A DNA stretch of 64,000 bases from Podospora bellae-mahoneyi. Its lineage: Eukaryota; Ascomycota; Sordariomycetes; Sordariales; Podosporaceae. The notes beneath the pieces were generated by a model. The model did no database searches and had not been told where the DNA came from. It saw only the letters and a program-made list of their open reading frames with translations. Location: contig NC_085883.1 of assembly GCF_035222275.1 (NCBI RefSeq), positions 2,976,001-3,040,000 of the forward strand, read 5' to 3'. Of the stretch, positions 31,637-44,413 are shown piece after piece. The position numbers were made by a program, and so were the translations under genes. Position 1 is the stretch's first letter; each line of letters begins with the position of its first letter.

Positions 31637-34559
31637 TCATTCTTCGTCACTTTCCAGCTCCTCATCAGTGCTGGCTACCTCCTCCTGGGCCTCGTGTCAT
31701 TCCTCCGCGGTGTCAGTCTCCTCGTTTGTCTCATTGTCGTAAAATAAAACCGCCTTGTCGCCATACTTTTCCACAAGCAACTCGTCAAATTGCTTGTAAA
31801 GCCTCTGAATAGTCCTCTTAATCTGGCTTGTCATCAAAGCTAGGCCAATATCTCCAAGGTGAAGTCCGCATGTCCACCTGACAAACATCCACTCGTTTCT
31901 TCGATCGCTTCAGTTGCAGCATCCTACATCTGATCCTTCATTTGCAGAACCACAACCCGATAAGTTTCATATGGCCAATCCCACCCCATTGCGCTCATAT
32001 ATTCCATCAGAGGCTTCAAGCATTTCGTTGCCGCATCGCCATCCCTCCGAGCCAGTGCCTCCATCACTTCCTCCAAAAACCCGAGCTCCTTTTGCAGGCA
32101 CCTTTCTCTCACCTCACGGTACAACAGTGCAAACTCATGAGCTTCGACTACTGAGGGCCGCCGCCACCCCGTATCGGAAAGCTCAGAGTCGGTGAACATC
32201 ATGCAATCTCAAGGCAATGCCACGCGGTCCAGGATTAGTTCCCCACCCAAGAACCCAGCTGACTTCCACGTTCTGGCTTCGTAAGTACTGTAGTATACTG
32301 GCATTGGAATAGACAGCGGCGATGTGGAGGATGTTCCACTGTTTGTATACTACATCCAGTCGAGCCCCAGTTTCAACCAAAAGTCGCAGACATGTGAGGT
32401 TTTCTTGTCGCAGAGCCACGAGTGCAGCTGTCCTCCCAGAATCATCACGAGCTTCGAGATCCACTCCAAAGCGGTCCTGAAAAAGAAAGGCCAAGATCAA
32501 GCTGAGACTCCGTGCTTCGACTTGAGAATTCCCAGCTAATATTATTAGAGGCGAGCGTATGTGAAGATCCCTTGTCAAGGCATTCACCAGCCAAGGATGC
32601 TGCAGCGCCGTAATTTTAAGAATCTCTTCTCGTCTATCCCAACCGTGGCGGAATATACTTACAAATAAATAGTGAATGGCAAGAAAACCTCCGTTGTTGT
32701 AAATACCAACATCGCAGTTTGCATCGAGGAGGATCCCCACGCATTCTTTGCACAAAACAAGCATAGCTTTATGCAGTGCAGTATTGCCGCTAATTTCGTT
32801 GATGTAATTGATGTTTGCCCCATGGCAGATCAAAGCTTTCATAGCGACATGTGCGTGTGCACCTACCGCAGTGTCCAACGCGTTAAGCCACAAGAGTCTG
32901 GCATGTTGATAGCATCCTGGTGCGCAATTATAAGAGAATGAACGTCGTCAGTAGTGTGGACTGCGTTGCGTAATGGCCATGAAACAACATCATCCGTTTC
33001 TCCCGACAGAATCATGATTTCTTCGAACAGTGCTTCACGGGTGGAGGTAATACGTGTGGAAGTAAAATCTGTCAAGGGGGGATAGAAGCCACGGCTTCGA
33101 ACAAGATGTATTACTTTTATGCTGTATCTTTGCATGCATTAGTTACCGAAACAACGGTACGTATTACGAGATGAAGCATAAGGTAGGGATGGCAACTAAA
33201 AGGAGGTTCATCGCTCACTTTGGAAGTCCGGTAGTTGAAAAAAGTCGTTCCCAGTAATCTACCAAGGTTTGCAATTCTAGATCTCCCAAAAATATCAACG
33301 CCACCTAGAATTAAGTAACGCAGTGGTTAACAACATTCCGATGTAGAGTAAAACCACGAAAAGGCACTCACATTCATCATAGGCTCGCCAAACGTAGGCA
33401 CATGGCCACTTGGGTAATATAACGCACCAGCTTCTGAGGGTATTTCCAGTCGCTGGAAGTCCATTCCCCTATACAAGAAATCCACAAGTTCCCCATAATA
33501 AGGAGCTTGGCGTGAAATTAAAAGGTGTAAGTGTGCACCATAGCCGCCCATGCTCCCAATTGACATTCTGAAGCCACGATAATAGTGATAAAACGATGAA
33601 GGAAAGCTGCACTCAAAGCTTGTTGACGAATGTGAACGTTAACAGCCCGGGCGATCACATTTCCATGGGTTTTTAATGGCGCTGATGTCGTACTCGAGCA
33701 TGAAGGAACCGATAGCTGACCTTAGCCATGAGGAAGACCGCGCCTGCTTCCTCGAGGTATGACATCGCAACTGCAATCCCGTGTGCATTGCCCAGCAGCC
33801 CTCAACAAGGCATTTATCAGGCCATTCTGAGCACACCCCTCGGGAGGCTTTGTGACGTGGGTGTATGAACTAATATCTCGGTAGATGCGGAGTCTGCATC
33901 GCCATTTGCTGACGCTTCTGGGACGACAGTTGGGTTTGAAGCGTGGCTCTGTAACAGCTTTGCTATCCCGGAATGATTATGAATAGTCACTGCCCGTATT
34001 TCGAGCATGATCTCATGGTGTTGTTTCCTGGCAGCTTCAAATCAGTTTTGCTGAAAGGATAGTAGTAATGAGAGCCTGGAAAACGCTCACTCAGGTTCCT
34101 CCATCGATATAGTCAAAGCGGCAAGTTGAAGTTGTAGGTGAATAGTTTGGGCATGCTCACAGAGATGTGTCACCGTTTTCTTTTTCCACATCCATTTCGC
34201 ATGCTTGACATCTGTCCCACCAAAGCAGCTGTCGTGGAGGCTTTAGAGATCGGAGACCAGGACTTGAAGCTCCAGAGTTGCTTTTTTCAGGTCTGAAAAA
34301 TCATCGGAAGATGCGGACCAAATCCCGTCCTCTGATTGACCTGAGCTTGGACCCGGAGACGAGGAATTTGCGTCGAATCTCTTAAACATTCTTTCAATCT
34401 TTGCGAGGATCACCCGTAATGTTTCCAGCTAACATCTGGTTAGGACGAGCGTTCTTCATAGTGGGTGTCAAATGATGATCGCCATACCTCATTCAGCAGA
34501 AACGCAAGTTCACCCCTAGCCTCTGTAATAGCACGCAATGCCAGGTGGCTTGTATGCAT
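31637..34559 (-). pseudogene. Decayed fungal ankyrin-repeat protein gene
   Basis: Coding similarity runs from a plausible ATG at 34559 to TGA at 31637. The order is a helical N-terminal region (exon 34559-34488, intron 34487-34429 with a CTAAC branch), a Cys/His-rich region (near 33.64-33.85 kb), then ankyrin repeats at 32.2-32.9 kb (HGANINYINEISGNTALHKA; DLEARDDSGRTAALVAL) and an acidic C-terminus. Lesions: TAA at 34243-34245 and TAA at 33639-33641, each one C>T step from CAA; TGA at 31697-31699; frame slips near 33767 (inside a CxC...CH cluster) and near 32887 (inside an ankyrin GLTAL-type turn). The longest surviving ORF (32893-32183) has no ATG start. In fungi such proteins are often linked to non-self recognition, but function here is unknown. 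Confidence 0.72.
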
Positions 34560-35110
34560 GGGCTCCTGCTATTCCAATCGGACAGGTGCAAAAATGCAGA
34601 TCGGGCTGATTTTCTTTACCTCGAGAAGTTATCCAGGTAGTCGATATGCTCCCAGTTTGTACCACATCACGATATACCTGTGCATGGTGCTTGTTATTAA
34701 AGATAATCAAGTGACTATCTACCTAGCCAGCCCCACGACTTCCATTCGACTTCCCCAGATCTCGATTATAACAGCCCTTCAACCATAATCACGAGTCCAG
34801 TACCCTGCAAACAAAATAGAATCAGGGACAGAGGCTACTAGGAACAGAGATAGGAAAACCTAGGACCAGAGGTAGAGAGGTTACGAATGCAGATTGGAAA
34901 GGCTAGGACTCTTAAGGCTTGGAGAGCGAGGATCAAAAACAGGTAAAACTGAATTACAAGAGATGACTTACAATCTCATCATAAACTCATCCATACCACT
35001 TAATCATTTCCCCACAATTAAGCAAATATTTCCATGTCCAGCAAATTATCACCCCATACCCTTCCCTGATAAGTCAATCCGCATCTCTTCATCCTCCTTA
35101 ACATCACCCT
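34560..35110. other. Intergenic region, AT-rich
   Basis: 5' flank of the ankyrin pseudogene and 3' flank of the next minus-strand gene. A possible extra upstream exon of the ankyrin gene near 34.65 kb could not be joined in phase. Nothing else is supported. Confidence 0.4.
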
Positions 35111-36853
35111 TCACTCCTGACAAATAATGCTCTTCATCTTCTCAATAGCATCCCACCCAACCTCTTCTATCCACAACACCTTCATAGACCAACCTCCGAT
35201 TTCAGGATTGTTGATCTTGTTCCGCCCACCAGCCTGAGACGCCCCCTTGGGCGCTTTAGAGATGCGGCAGATACACCGGCACAGCTTTCTCTCACGCTCG
35301 ACCTCATTTTGTTGCGAGAATTGCGACGGAGGTGGTCCAGCCGAAAGGAAGATGCTACTCAGTTTATCAAGAACCCCGTCGGGCCTCCAATTCTCCAACA
35401 CACCCCAGACATGGGGCTTCAAATCTTTCCACAGGTCCATGAACTGAAAGTGCTGCGTTCGAAACGAGTTGTCATGTTTGATGACATTGAAGAGTGGAAT
35501 CTGAGTGGCAGAGGGTCGGTTTCGGTGTGAGTAGTTCACTCGCGCGTAAAGCTCGTACACGACATCTCGGTTTTGGGATGAATTCCGAACGTTCTCCGCG
35601 ATGAGATGCCCGAGGCGGAAGCAAGTGCGTGAAACGGTGTTATTTGAGAGTCCGCACACGGGAGATTTGTCCCGAAGTGTCGATGGGAAGGGCGGTCGAT
35701 TGAATGGCCGAACCACAAGCTGGTGAGATGGAGCCAACTCAGGTTTCTGCGAATTAGTTGACAAAATTTCAGGTACTGGCTGAGATTTAGGCGGGTCAAC
35801 GGAATGGGGCCTGGCTTGTGAGGCTAGTTGGTCCACGATCGGGCTCCAATCAATATCTGAGTCCATGAGGTCCTCATCCTCTTCTGGCCCCTCTGCAGGC
35901 TTGCCGTGAAAAGACCTTTTAAGGTCCGGATCGTACGTCCCCACAGACGAGATGCTGCTCATGTCTCGTAGCATGCTGGTCGGCGGTGATTGACGTGATG
36001 GTCGGTCGATCGAGTCTGCCAACTTCACCAAATCCTCTTCATCGAGCGACGTTACCGAGTAGCTTTCGTCTTCGCTCTCAACTTTCGGCATGTTGGAAAA
36101 AGACATAAGATTGACAGCGACACCTCGAGAGTCAAACATGTTGCAATCTGCGTAGGGTAGTTCCTGGGTTTCCTGGTGGCGTGGGGGCCCATTGTGGTTG
36201 GCAGGACCATCCTCCTGTTTATTGCCATTCTCGCTATGTCCCCATGTTCGAGTTGAGTCTGGAAGAGAACACAAACTCATAGTGTGCCTTGCACTAGGAA
36301 GCACACCATTGGCGTCTGTTTGGAGAGTTGTCCCAGGTGTTGCGGGATGACATTGTTGAAGGTAGGTCTCATCAATGAGCTGGTCCAGCTTGGAGACCGT
36401 CGCTGCCAACGACCCGGGGTTTGCGGCATCCAAATCGTCTGTGGACGAAAAGGACCACAAGTTGACGGTGGATGAGGCATTAGCTAGCTCACTCGTTAGC
36501 TTAGGCGTCGGATAATCGACGGCGACGGAGGCACTCTTTGGGTAATTTTGTGCAGACGAATGGGCAGGGCGATCAACATAGCTTAGCCGTGCTTTCTTCG
36601 CGGGCCGCCGGAGCCGGAGCTCTTCGTGATCATCTTGAGAGTCTTCGGACAGGTCGTAGGGGTCCTTCGATTCCGAACCCAACTCTTCTGGGCGAAACAG
36701 GCCTCCGTTCTGGCGCGAGACTGAAGTCTGGGCATGTCTTGATTTCGGTAGCCTTTGCAATGTCAGTTAGTGGAGTTAAAGAAGCGTGGGAATGATGGAC
36801 ACGACTAACGTTTTGGTGACCTTACCAGCCAGCTGAGATTGCCGTTGCTCCAT
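35111..36853 (-). CDS. Uncharacterised, probably nuclear protein of 561 residues
   Basis: Exons are 36853-36810 and 36752-35111, with a 57 nt intron (GTTAGT donor, CTAAC branch, AAAG acceptor). The start MEQRQSQLAGKVTKT joins LPKSRHAQTS in phase. The first two thirds are polar, Ser/Asp/Pro-rich and probably disordered, with a basic RRPAKKARLSYVDRP patch near residue 66 that could be a nuclear signal. The last 170 residues look folded: SRTCFRLGHLIAEN, VVYELYARVNYSH, LFNVIKHDNSF, FMDLWKDLKPHVWGVL, a LCRCICRISK cysteine strand, and the end MKVLWIEEVGWDAIEKMK. I do not recognise the family. It is divergent from the LSB5-like gene across 0.93 kb. Confidence 0.75.
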
Positions 36854-37785
36854 CGTCACCAATCTCTGTCCCGGTGTGCACTGTTTTAAGAAAGTGTGAG
36901 TATTCTGTCGACGCAGGTTTGTGACAAAGGCCAAGAGAGCCAGCTGTGACAGACCTCAGAGACACCCGAAAAGTATTCCTCAAGAAAGTGAAATTTGGTC
37001 TCCGCCATTCTCCCACACATTTTTTCTTCAGATTTGTGCGATTCGTGGGGTGGTCTTGCCTTTGCGTGTAAGTCATTCCTTCCTATCTTGTCCAACTCCC
37101 CCCTGGCAAGGCCCCTGAGACGACTAGGCAGCTGGCTGGCAGCTGCAGCCGCCTAACAGCCGACTGTGCTTGGCAGGCGCAACCAGGAGCTGTTGAATGG
37201 CCCAAGCTTCGGCGCCATTGACGATGATCACCGAGGAGTTGCGGGGCAGTTGCCATGATGCGAGTTTCCCGGGAATGTAACACCTTTGCCTGCTGCAGCC
37301 ACTTGAAACGGCTTTTTCGTCTGTTGATGGCCAACTTTCCACCGTGTCATATCCAATGTATTGTGAGCGTACAATATTCGCGTCAACCTCTTCTCCTCCA
37401 GGTGTTCTGAGCGTTGTGTGAGGGGGCTTAGCACTTCACTGCCCTCAAGCTACCCCGCCATCTCCAGGTGTTATCTTATCGCGCAACAACCACAAGGTGC
37501 GCCCAAGCCGGCCTTGACAGGACGCTTGCGCATGCCCGGAGCCTCATTATCGTCTCGCCGAAACTTTGCTATTTACGTCGCTTGAAGGGATTTTTCATCT
37601 TTTGCTTCTTTCTGAAGGCCATCTAATACCGCTTCTAAACCTCGGTTAGCATCTCGATGAGGTGACATCTCAGCAGGGTGTGTTCCGTCTCCCTGAGTGA
37701 AGTGATGTGAAACAACTCAACATGTAAAAGCAATAGCTGACTGATGTGCTAGTGATCCGGCACACATAAACAACTCTCCACCATC
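36854..37785. promoter_or_regulatory. Divergent promoter region upstream of the LSB5-like gene
   Basis: This 0.93 kb gap separates the start codons of the unknown nuclear protein and the VHS-GAT gene. ORFs inside it are short and conflicting. No other element is recognised. Confidence 0.45.
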
Positions 37786-39122
37786 ATGTTCTCCCAAAAG
37801 AAACCCTACACGGCCGTCACCGTCACCATCGAACATCTGACGAGTGAGGCGATACCGGAAAATGATCTCAGTGGAATCCCAGAACTCGTCGAAGTCATCA
37901 ACCTCCAGGATTCAGGTCCTTCAGAAGCCGCACGCGCCATCAGAAAGAAGCTCAAGTACGGAAATCTCCACCGGCAACTCCGCGCCCTCACCCTACTGGA
38001 CGGTCTCATTCAGAATGCCGGTCCCCGCTTCCAGCGAAGCTTTGCTGACGAGGCTCTGCTTGAGCGTTTGCGGTTTTGCGGCAAGGCTCAGCTGTCTGAC
38101 CCGGAGGTGAGGAAGAAGTGTACAGAGCTCTTTCGCAGCTGGGCCGTTCAATACAAGGGCGTCCGCGGACTGGAACAGATTGCTACTCTTCACAACGAGC
38201 TTCCTAAGAGGAAGCAGGTAGTGACTCAGGAGAGGTCCAAGGTGATCAAGGAAACATCAAACCCCTTTGGGGATGATGACGATGAACTCAGAAGCCCACC
38301 GGCGGCAGGTCCATCCCAGTCTGGACCTCGCCATGGCCTTGAAACAAGGACAGCCGGTACCGTTCAATCTTTTAGCCATACATCCAAGGACGACAAGAAA
38401 AAGAAGGATAAGAAGGGCAAGAGACGCCAGCCGTTTAATCTCGAGGCTGAAAAGGAGCAGATGAAGGCCCATATCGCCGAAGCCTCCATTGCCTCGATCA
38501 ATCTCACCAACACACTGCAGACCATCAACCGAGAAAAGGAGCGCATCTCGGAAAATCAGGCGGCGGTGCAGCGGTTTGAGGCTTGTAAGAGTCTTCGCAG
38601 GAAGATTCTGCGTTATGTGAGTCCACTGATACATCCGGTTTCGCCAGATTATTGTCTAACAGCAGTCTAGATCCATTATGTGGAATCCGAGGAATGGCTC
38701 GGCAGCCTTCTATACGCAAACGACACGCTCGTCATGGCACTCATGACGTTTGAGCAGCTTGACCGCTCCATTGATGCGGACAGTGATTCTGACGATGAAC
38801 TTGCCGAGCAAGCGCACCTGTACCGAAGTATGTACTTTTTCTCCATTGCAATGGTCTGATTCCAATGCTAACCCATTCTTTAGTGGCGACAGAAAAGGCA
38901 AAAGGCAAAGAGCCAGGTTCGCCATCGAGGCCCAGATCTCCAGTTGCCGGTATGGCTAGTCTCAACATCACGTCTCCTGCTCGACCATCGGCTCCACCAC
39001 GGCCATCCGCACCCAAACCGTCTATTCAACGCCGCGTTGAGCCGTCCGATGATGAAGACTCGGAGGAAGAGGAAGATGACAACCCGTTTGCTGACCGGAA
39101 TGCCGTCCTTAAGGCGGAGTGA
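37786..39122 (+). CDS. LSB5: LSB5-like VHS-GAT endosomal/actin adaptor
   Basis: Exons are 37786-38616, 38671-38827 and 38884-39122; phases join and give 408 residues. A VHS domain spans about 10-140 (SGIPELVEVINLQDSGPSEA; LTLLDGLIQNAGPRFQRSF). After a basic linker (KKKKDKKGKRR), a GAT-like three-helix region covers about 215-315. Two NPF motifs, at 159-161 and 396-398, could bind EH-domain endocytic proteins. The C-terminus is acidic. There is no FYVE or UIM, which separates it from Vps27 and fits yeast Lsb5, an adaptor that links ubiquitin, Arf3 and the actin regulator Las17 at endocytic sites. It lies about 14 kb from VPS27. Confidence 0.9.
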
Positions 39123-39772
39123 GCATGAGGATGGTGACGGGGAAGTCATGGCTGCTAGGGTTATGTTGAGCGATCTTGGAAGACTTGTTTGAAGCGGATT
39201 ACTATCATTTGGGTACTTTTATCTCAAGGGCAAACCTTTGGCAAGAAAGGTCGTCAACCCAGCTTCGTGACATATCCCTTCCTTGTTGGGTGACTGATCT
39301 CGGTGAAGAATGGACATTATGGCTTTAGCATTGCAGCCCCTGATTATGGTATTCCTGACTGTTGCGGAGTTACTAATGCTCGCTTGATCTTGCGCCGATG
39401 TCGCTCCCTTTTGAGATTTGTTATGTAGGACAAAAGCTGATATACGGAAGATGGGCTACACAAAACAGGACTTCCATCCAAGTATATACAAGTTATATAT
39501 TTTAGCATGACACAGGCTTGCCTCAAGGGCTCGCTTTGCTTAGGTCGTTGTACTCTTTCGTTACTATTTCACTGGTTTTTGGAAGAATATCAGTGCGAAT
39601 GACTACTACCATGAACCAACATCATGAGCCTCTACTGGTGTATATGATATCAACGTGGGGTGATGCCCCCGTACACAACCACGTTACGATGTGTACCTCG
39701 TGACGAATCTATGTGTAAAATCTCATAAAGTAGTATTCGTACCATGGGAAAACAGAAGCTATAAGGGGAGTC

Positions 39773-39800
39773 CAACAACAACAACAACAACAACAACAAC
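39773..39800. repeat. (CAA)n microsatellite
   Basis: Nine uninterrupted CAA units, followed by a C run. It lies in the 3' flank of the LSB5-like gene. Confidence 0.95.
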
Positions 39801-41990
39801 CCCCGCTTCTTGGCAGGAGAAGTTCTTGAAAGGTGTTTTTGTGTGATGGTGATACTATGGGTGGGTATCTATCTGCTGTGGATACGCACTTGATGTCGTG
39901 TGCTTGTCATTTTGGAGGGATTGGGGACACGAAAATCTGGGAACGGTAGACCGGGAGGGGATATGGTGGATGTGTGACGATGGTTCTTTCGATGTTGAGA
40001 GAGGGGGAGAGTGTGTGTGATGGACCAGAATACCTATCTAGCTGGTATTTGTCTTGAGGATGAAACAGATGCTTGCCGGGGAGTGGCTGTGGAATAGGTA
40101 AACAAAAAGGGAGGGGGGTGATGAGCTGTTTGTTCCACTGGAAAGGGGTAAACTAGTTTGTGATGGTCATGGGTGGGGGACAAGACTGTTGGAGAACAGG
40201 ATGGGGAATAGATGATAGGAGTGAGTGACTTGATCTCCGTTGCTGCAGAGCAAAAGAAAAGTGCAGTATGCAGTGGAGACGTGGTAAAATGCACGACATT
40301 TGGGGGAGATGACTGCTTGCATTTGCTGTAGGGTCTGGGTGATGTCCACGTCAATGGGGGTCCAGACCTTGGGGTTTGAGTCTGAAGTCATGCCCTCGAG
40401 TTGAGAGCATCTCGACTCCCTTGGCGGGTTTGTCAGGTGAAACCGACAATGGGAACAAGCACTGGGGGTGAGACATTAGGGTCCAATCTCATAGGGAAGA
40501 AGGTGACTACCATTTTTTAGGGCGGTCATTGTCTTTTTTCCCACGATATGCGGGAACAAACAAGTTTGATGGTGGTGGTGGTGAAGGTTGTTCATGTCAT
40601 GCTGATGGGGTGCCACCCGGGTCCAAGGCTTTCGTAGTGGTACCTTTCCCGAAGTCACTGTTGGTGTTGCTGGAGTTTACTGATGGTGGGCAGAATAAAA
40701 TGAGATAAATTCTATGGGAATTATTTTGCTTGGAGATAACGGTGAGGAGTTGTCAGGTGGTGGGAATACTGGCGATAGCTACCCCGCGCAAAACGGAAGC
40801 TTTCGATCTGTAACACCCCAAGCCACTCAGCCCAACAAGATTGAGGCGGTGCTGGATGCTCAGCCATACTTTGGTTTCCTGGGGAAGTGATGGACGAGCT
40901 GAAATGGTCTGCAAGTGGCCAAAATTAGATAGCTGGACTTTGCCTTTGCCAGACATTATTGAAGACACCAAAAGATATCTCAGGACACCCATAGTTCAAT
41001 GCCATCATTCTTCTTCAGAATACTCTCAGCAACCTCTTTATCATGTGCGTCGCCGTATATGCAACGACATGTAAGCACCTCGTTGTGGCTTCTGGCGCTG
41101 CTCCGATAGGTAGCAAGACCGGCCACGAGAAGCTCTTTGTCATCAACGGTAACGTTTCAAATCTTGATCGCAAAGTCACACTTGAAAATTAACGGCAAAT
41201 CAAATGATAGACTGGAAATAAATACTCGAATAAAATGATTTATCCCGCGGTCGATTCACAACTGACTTCTAGAAGCATATTGATAGGACGATTTAACCAT
41301 CACATGGACGCGCTTCGCCGTCCCGTTTATCCCTCCTCCGTCCCGCCCTTCCCCAAGAGCTTGACGCCCCCCCGCACCCGGCCCCAAAAGCTCTACTTTA
41401 GGGATAAGTTGGTGTGTGGCCGACAGCCCCTCGGGCCATGGTACCTTGAAAAAATGCTGGTCATATGGTTGCCAACTCATCAACTCTTTTACCAGGTGAG
41501 TCGCAGCCCCGTCCCCCATCCATCCATCCATCCATGATATCAAGCCATCCTATGGAAATGGAGTTCCAATTCCATTCCGCCGGCTGCCATCCCGAATCCA
41601 GGATGAAGTTACTGACCGTCTTTTCTTCCGAAAGCAGGGAATTTGACAAGCACCGACGAATGGAAATGCCAATGCTATCACTGTCAAATCATTGTGCCTC
41701 TTGTTTGACAACCACCGTCGTCATACATTCCCGCTCTCCCAAGTCACGACACCCTGCTCGCAGCAACCATTGCATGCCTCACCTATACAAACTCGGTCGC
41801 TCCAGCCGGGCAACAAACACGAGGAAGCAAGCAGCAAGCAGCCTTGCCCTTCATCCTATCCCTTATCTGCCGAAGCTGCCAAAACCCGCTCACAAAGTTG
41901 ATATCTGACATGACTAGCGAACAACAGCGCTGTGAAAAGAAGGCGTCAAGTCAGTAGGGCTCTGGTACAGACGCTGATAGGAACGCTTAA

Positions 41991-42008
41991 GACATGACAT
42001 GACATGAC
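41991..42008. repeat. (GACAT)n short tandem repeat
   Basis: Three GACAT units plus a partial fourth. It has no apparent relation to a gene. Confidence 0.85.
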
Positions 42009-44413
42009 GCTGTCCCGGCCGCGCGGTTGCGGTTGGGCGCCAAACCTGCCGCACTCTCACCCGTCCGCCATCATCACCTTATCACCTGTCAGAACGTTGA
42101 AGCGTTAATCGGGGGCTGTCGTCACGATCAGTTGGTGCTGGCCCGGACGGGGCTGGAACTTGGACACGATGTCTAACTGGCAGGTCACCACTCACGCCTC
42201 GGTGTAAAGATAGGTGGGCAAGGTAGGTTGGGCCAATATGGGAGATGGATGGCTTGACGTGGCAGTTGGACCACATGTCTTGCTGTTTTATCTCTCATTA
42301 GGCATTTTCTTTCTTTTGGCACCTTTTGGAGCCATGCAACCGGCAGTGAGGTCGATGAGTCCGATTTGAGGCCTCAGATGCAGCTGCATGGCGTCTGCAC
42401 GTTCAGCACTTGATGCTGCACTTGCCACCGCTGACAGACTTCGGGATTTTTCTTTTCTTCTTTGCGACGAGACGCTAGGGATCGTGATCTTCGATCATGT
42501 TGGTATCGTATGCAGAGGCTGAAGACGGATTCAGAAGAGGCCAATTGGTAGTTCCGCATTCAACCGTCATTCCATTGCTGATCCTCTTGGCCAGCTGTCA
42601 CCTGGGCATACGAATATGCGGTTGATTTGAGCTCTCTTTTCGGCAATTTCTTCTATTATCTAATGTTTATCTCTTCCAACACAGCAAGGCTTAGGACTCT
42701 GATCACGTCGAGTTTTACAGATCGCAAGACAACCAGCCATTGAGCACCATGCCAACTAGTTCCGTTACATGGTTGGGAGCCTTCGTCATCTGCCATACTT
42801 GGCTATTATATGCTGGACTTTTGGAATATCGACTGGCCTGGGATTGATGACTGCTTGGCCATGCAGCTGGAAATCGGCAAAGCACGGCTGGCCATTGTTG
42901 GATTGATTTTTGAAGAAGTATCAAAGACATATCTAGGGACAAGGCCGGGATCTCTGAGTTACATTCCATCAGTGTCCAGTACATGCCTACTTGTCCCTGG
43001 GGCAGCACCTTTGGCTTCAAAGCTATTTGTTGCTGCAAGTGCGGCTGCCGTGAAATGCATGCGACAGGTGAATGCATTCTGGACGCAGAGAAATTGAACC
43101 TTGACTTCGTAAGCTTCCTTCCTCATACTGTAGGTGGAATAGCAATCGAGACTCCGATATCATACGTACCTAGTAAAGTGACCTGCTACATTGAAAAATA
43201 GAGAGATCAATGATACTTCTAGCATCTACTAGCAGCCATCGCGATTGTTGCCATAACTATTCAGGATACGACCTGTAACCAAAGTCCAGTACAGGATGTT
43301 GTTCTGGTAAGCTCAGTCGTCGGGGGTGGAATACCGGAAGCCATCCGACAAGCGAGACAGGAGGGCTCACCGAGCAATATAAGCTTGTCTCGAGTCTGCC
43401 CGATAGCTCTATATGCTGCCCATCCCATGTTGCTGCAAATAATACAATTCGTTTTATATATCAACGCCAATTTCTCGGGTACCTATATTACCTTGTCTCG
43501 TTCCACGTGGAAGTGCCGACGACTGAGACGATTTATCCGGAATATCCAGACCTCCAGGCCTCTCGTTCATCCACGGTTTACACCTCTGTACACGGGAGCC
43601 GGGTTTGTCGCTCGGTTGAGGAATCTCTTTTCCGAAGCCAAGATGAGTTTGGTTTCTACCGGGCCGTTGTTATGCTCACATTGCTTGAGGTCAGCCTTGA
43701 CGTACCGAAACATGGGGATAGGTACGCTTGTATGGACTCTGCACCATACCTCCTTGTTTAGTGTGCCAGCAAAGGCCCGAAACCGATTTTGGCTGTTGGT
43801 CCGCCAAGAAAACACCATCAAGAATACCTCCCAACCGTTGAAGAATAAACATTCATCCGCCAGACATTCCTTGTTACACTTAAAAAAGCGGCTCAGGGGG
43901 TCACTGCTGGAGAAGTCATGATGGTGTTGAGCTCACCGAGCCTCACCTTGTCTCAGATGAGCTTAGCGTGGATGTCTCACCTCAGAGCCCCACATTCGGC
44001 AGCCCCACAGTTGACGTCGGGTGGTGCTGCAGCTTCACGAACTCCAGAAGCAACGAGCTCTTGGCCTTGAACAATCGAAAGACATTCGGATATCTGAGTC
44101 ACATGCCGAGAGCTTCACATCGCCGCATTAGCAATCGTTTCTGTATGATTCATTTTGAGTAAGAAGCTCGATTGCCACTCAAAAGGGTAGAAAGGGTTTT
44201 ATTTATTAATTCTTTCTCGGGGTTTCGCTTTCCACTTTGGTCTCATTCAACAACAACTGGTCTTGGCGCTGTTGCCACTGCTCACTGAACCACCATCTTT
44301 CATTTTCACCACTGACGGTCAATACCTCATCAACAACGAACAAAACACCATCCCTTTTTTTTGCTATTGTCAAAAAACAATATCTAGAGACGTCAGTTCA
44401 ACAAGACGACATA

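Larger units (their letters stand above)
39123..44413. other. 5.3 kb gene-free stretch with simple repeats
   Basis: No ORF here has both a credible start and recognisable content; the best ones (for example 43385-43921) start at non-ATG codons or overlap rivals on the other strand. Two simple repeats are present. It could hold promoter elements of the RWD-CHY gene, non-coding RNA or fully degraded sequence, which cannot be told apart by eye. Confidence 0.45.

Noticed and set aside
32183-32893. Independent ankyrin protein of 236 residues
   Set aside because: The frame begins at TTG within an ankyrin repeat, and matching sequence continues upstream in another frame; it is part of the pseudogene.
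43385-43921. 178-codon plus-strand ORF
   Set aside because: No ATG at its start, and it overlaps a rival ORF on the other strand; sequence not protein-like.
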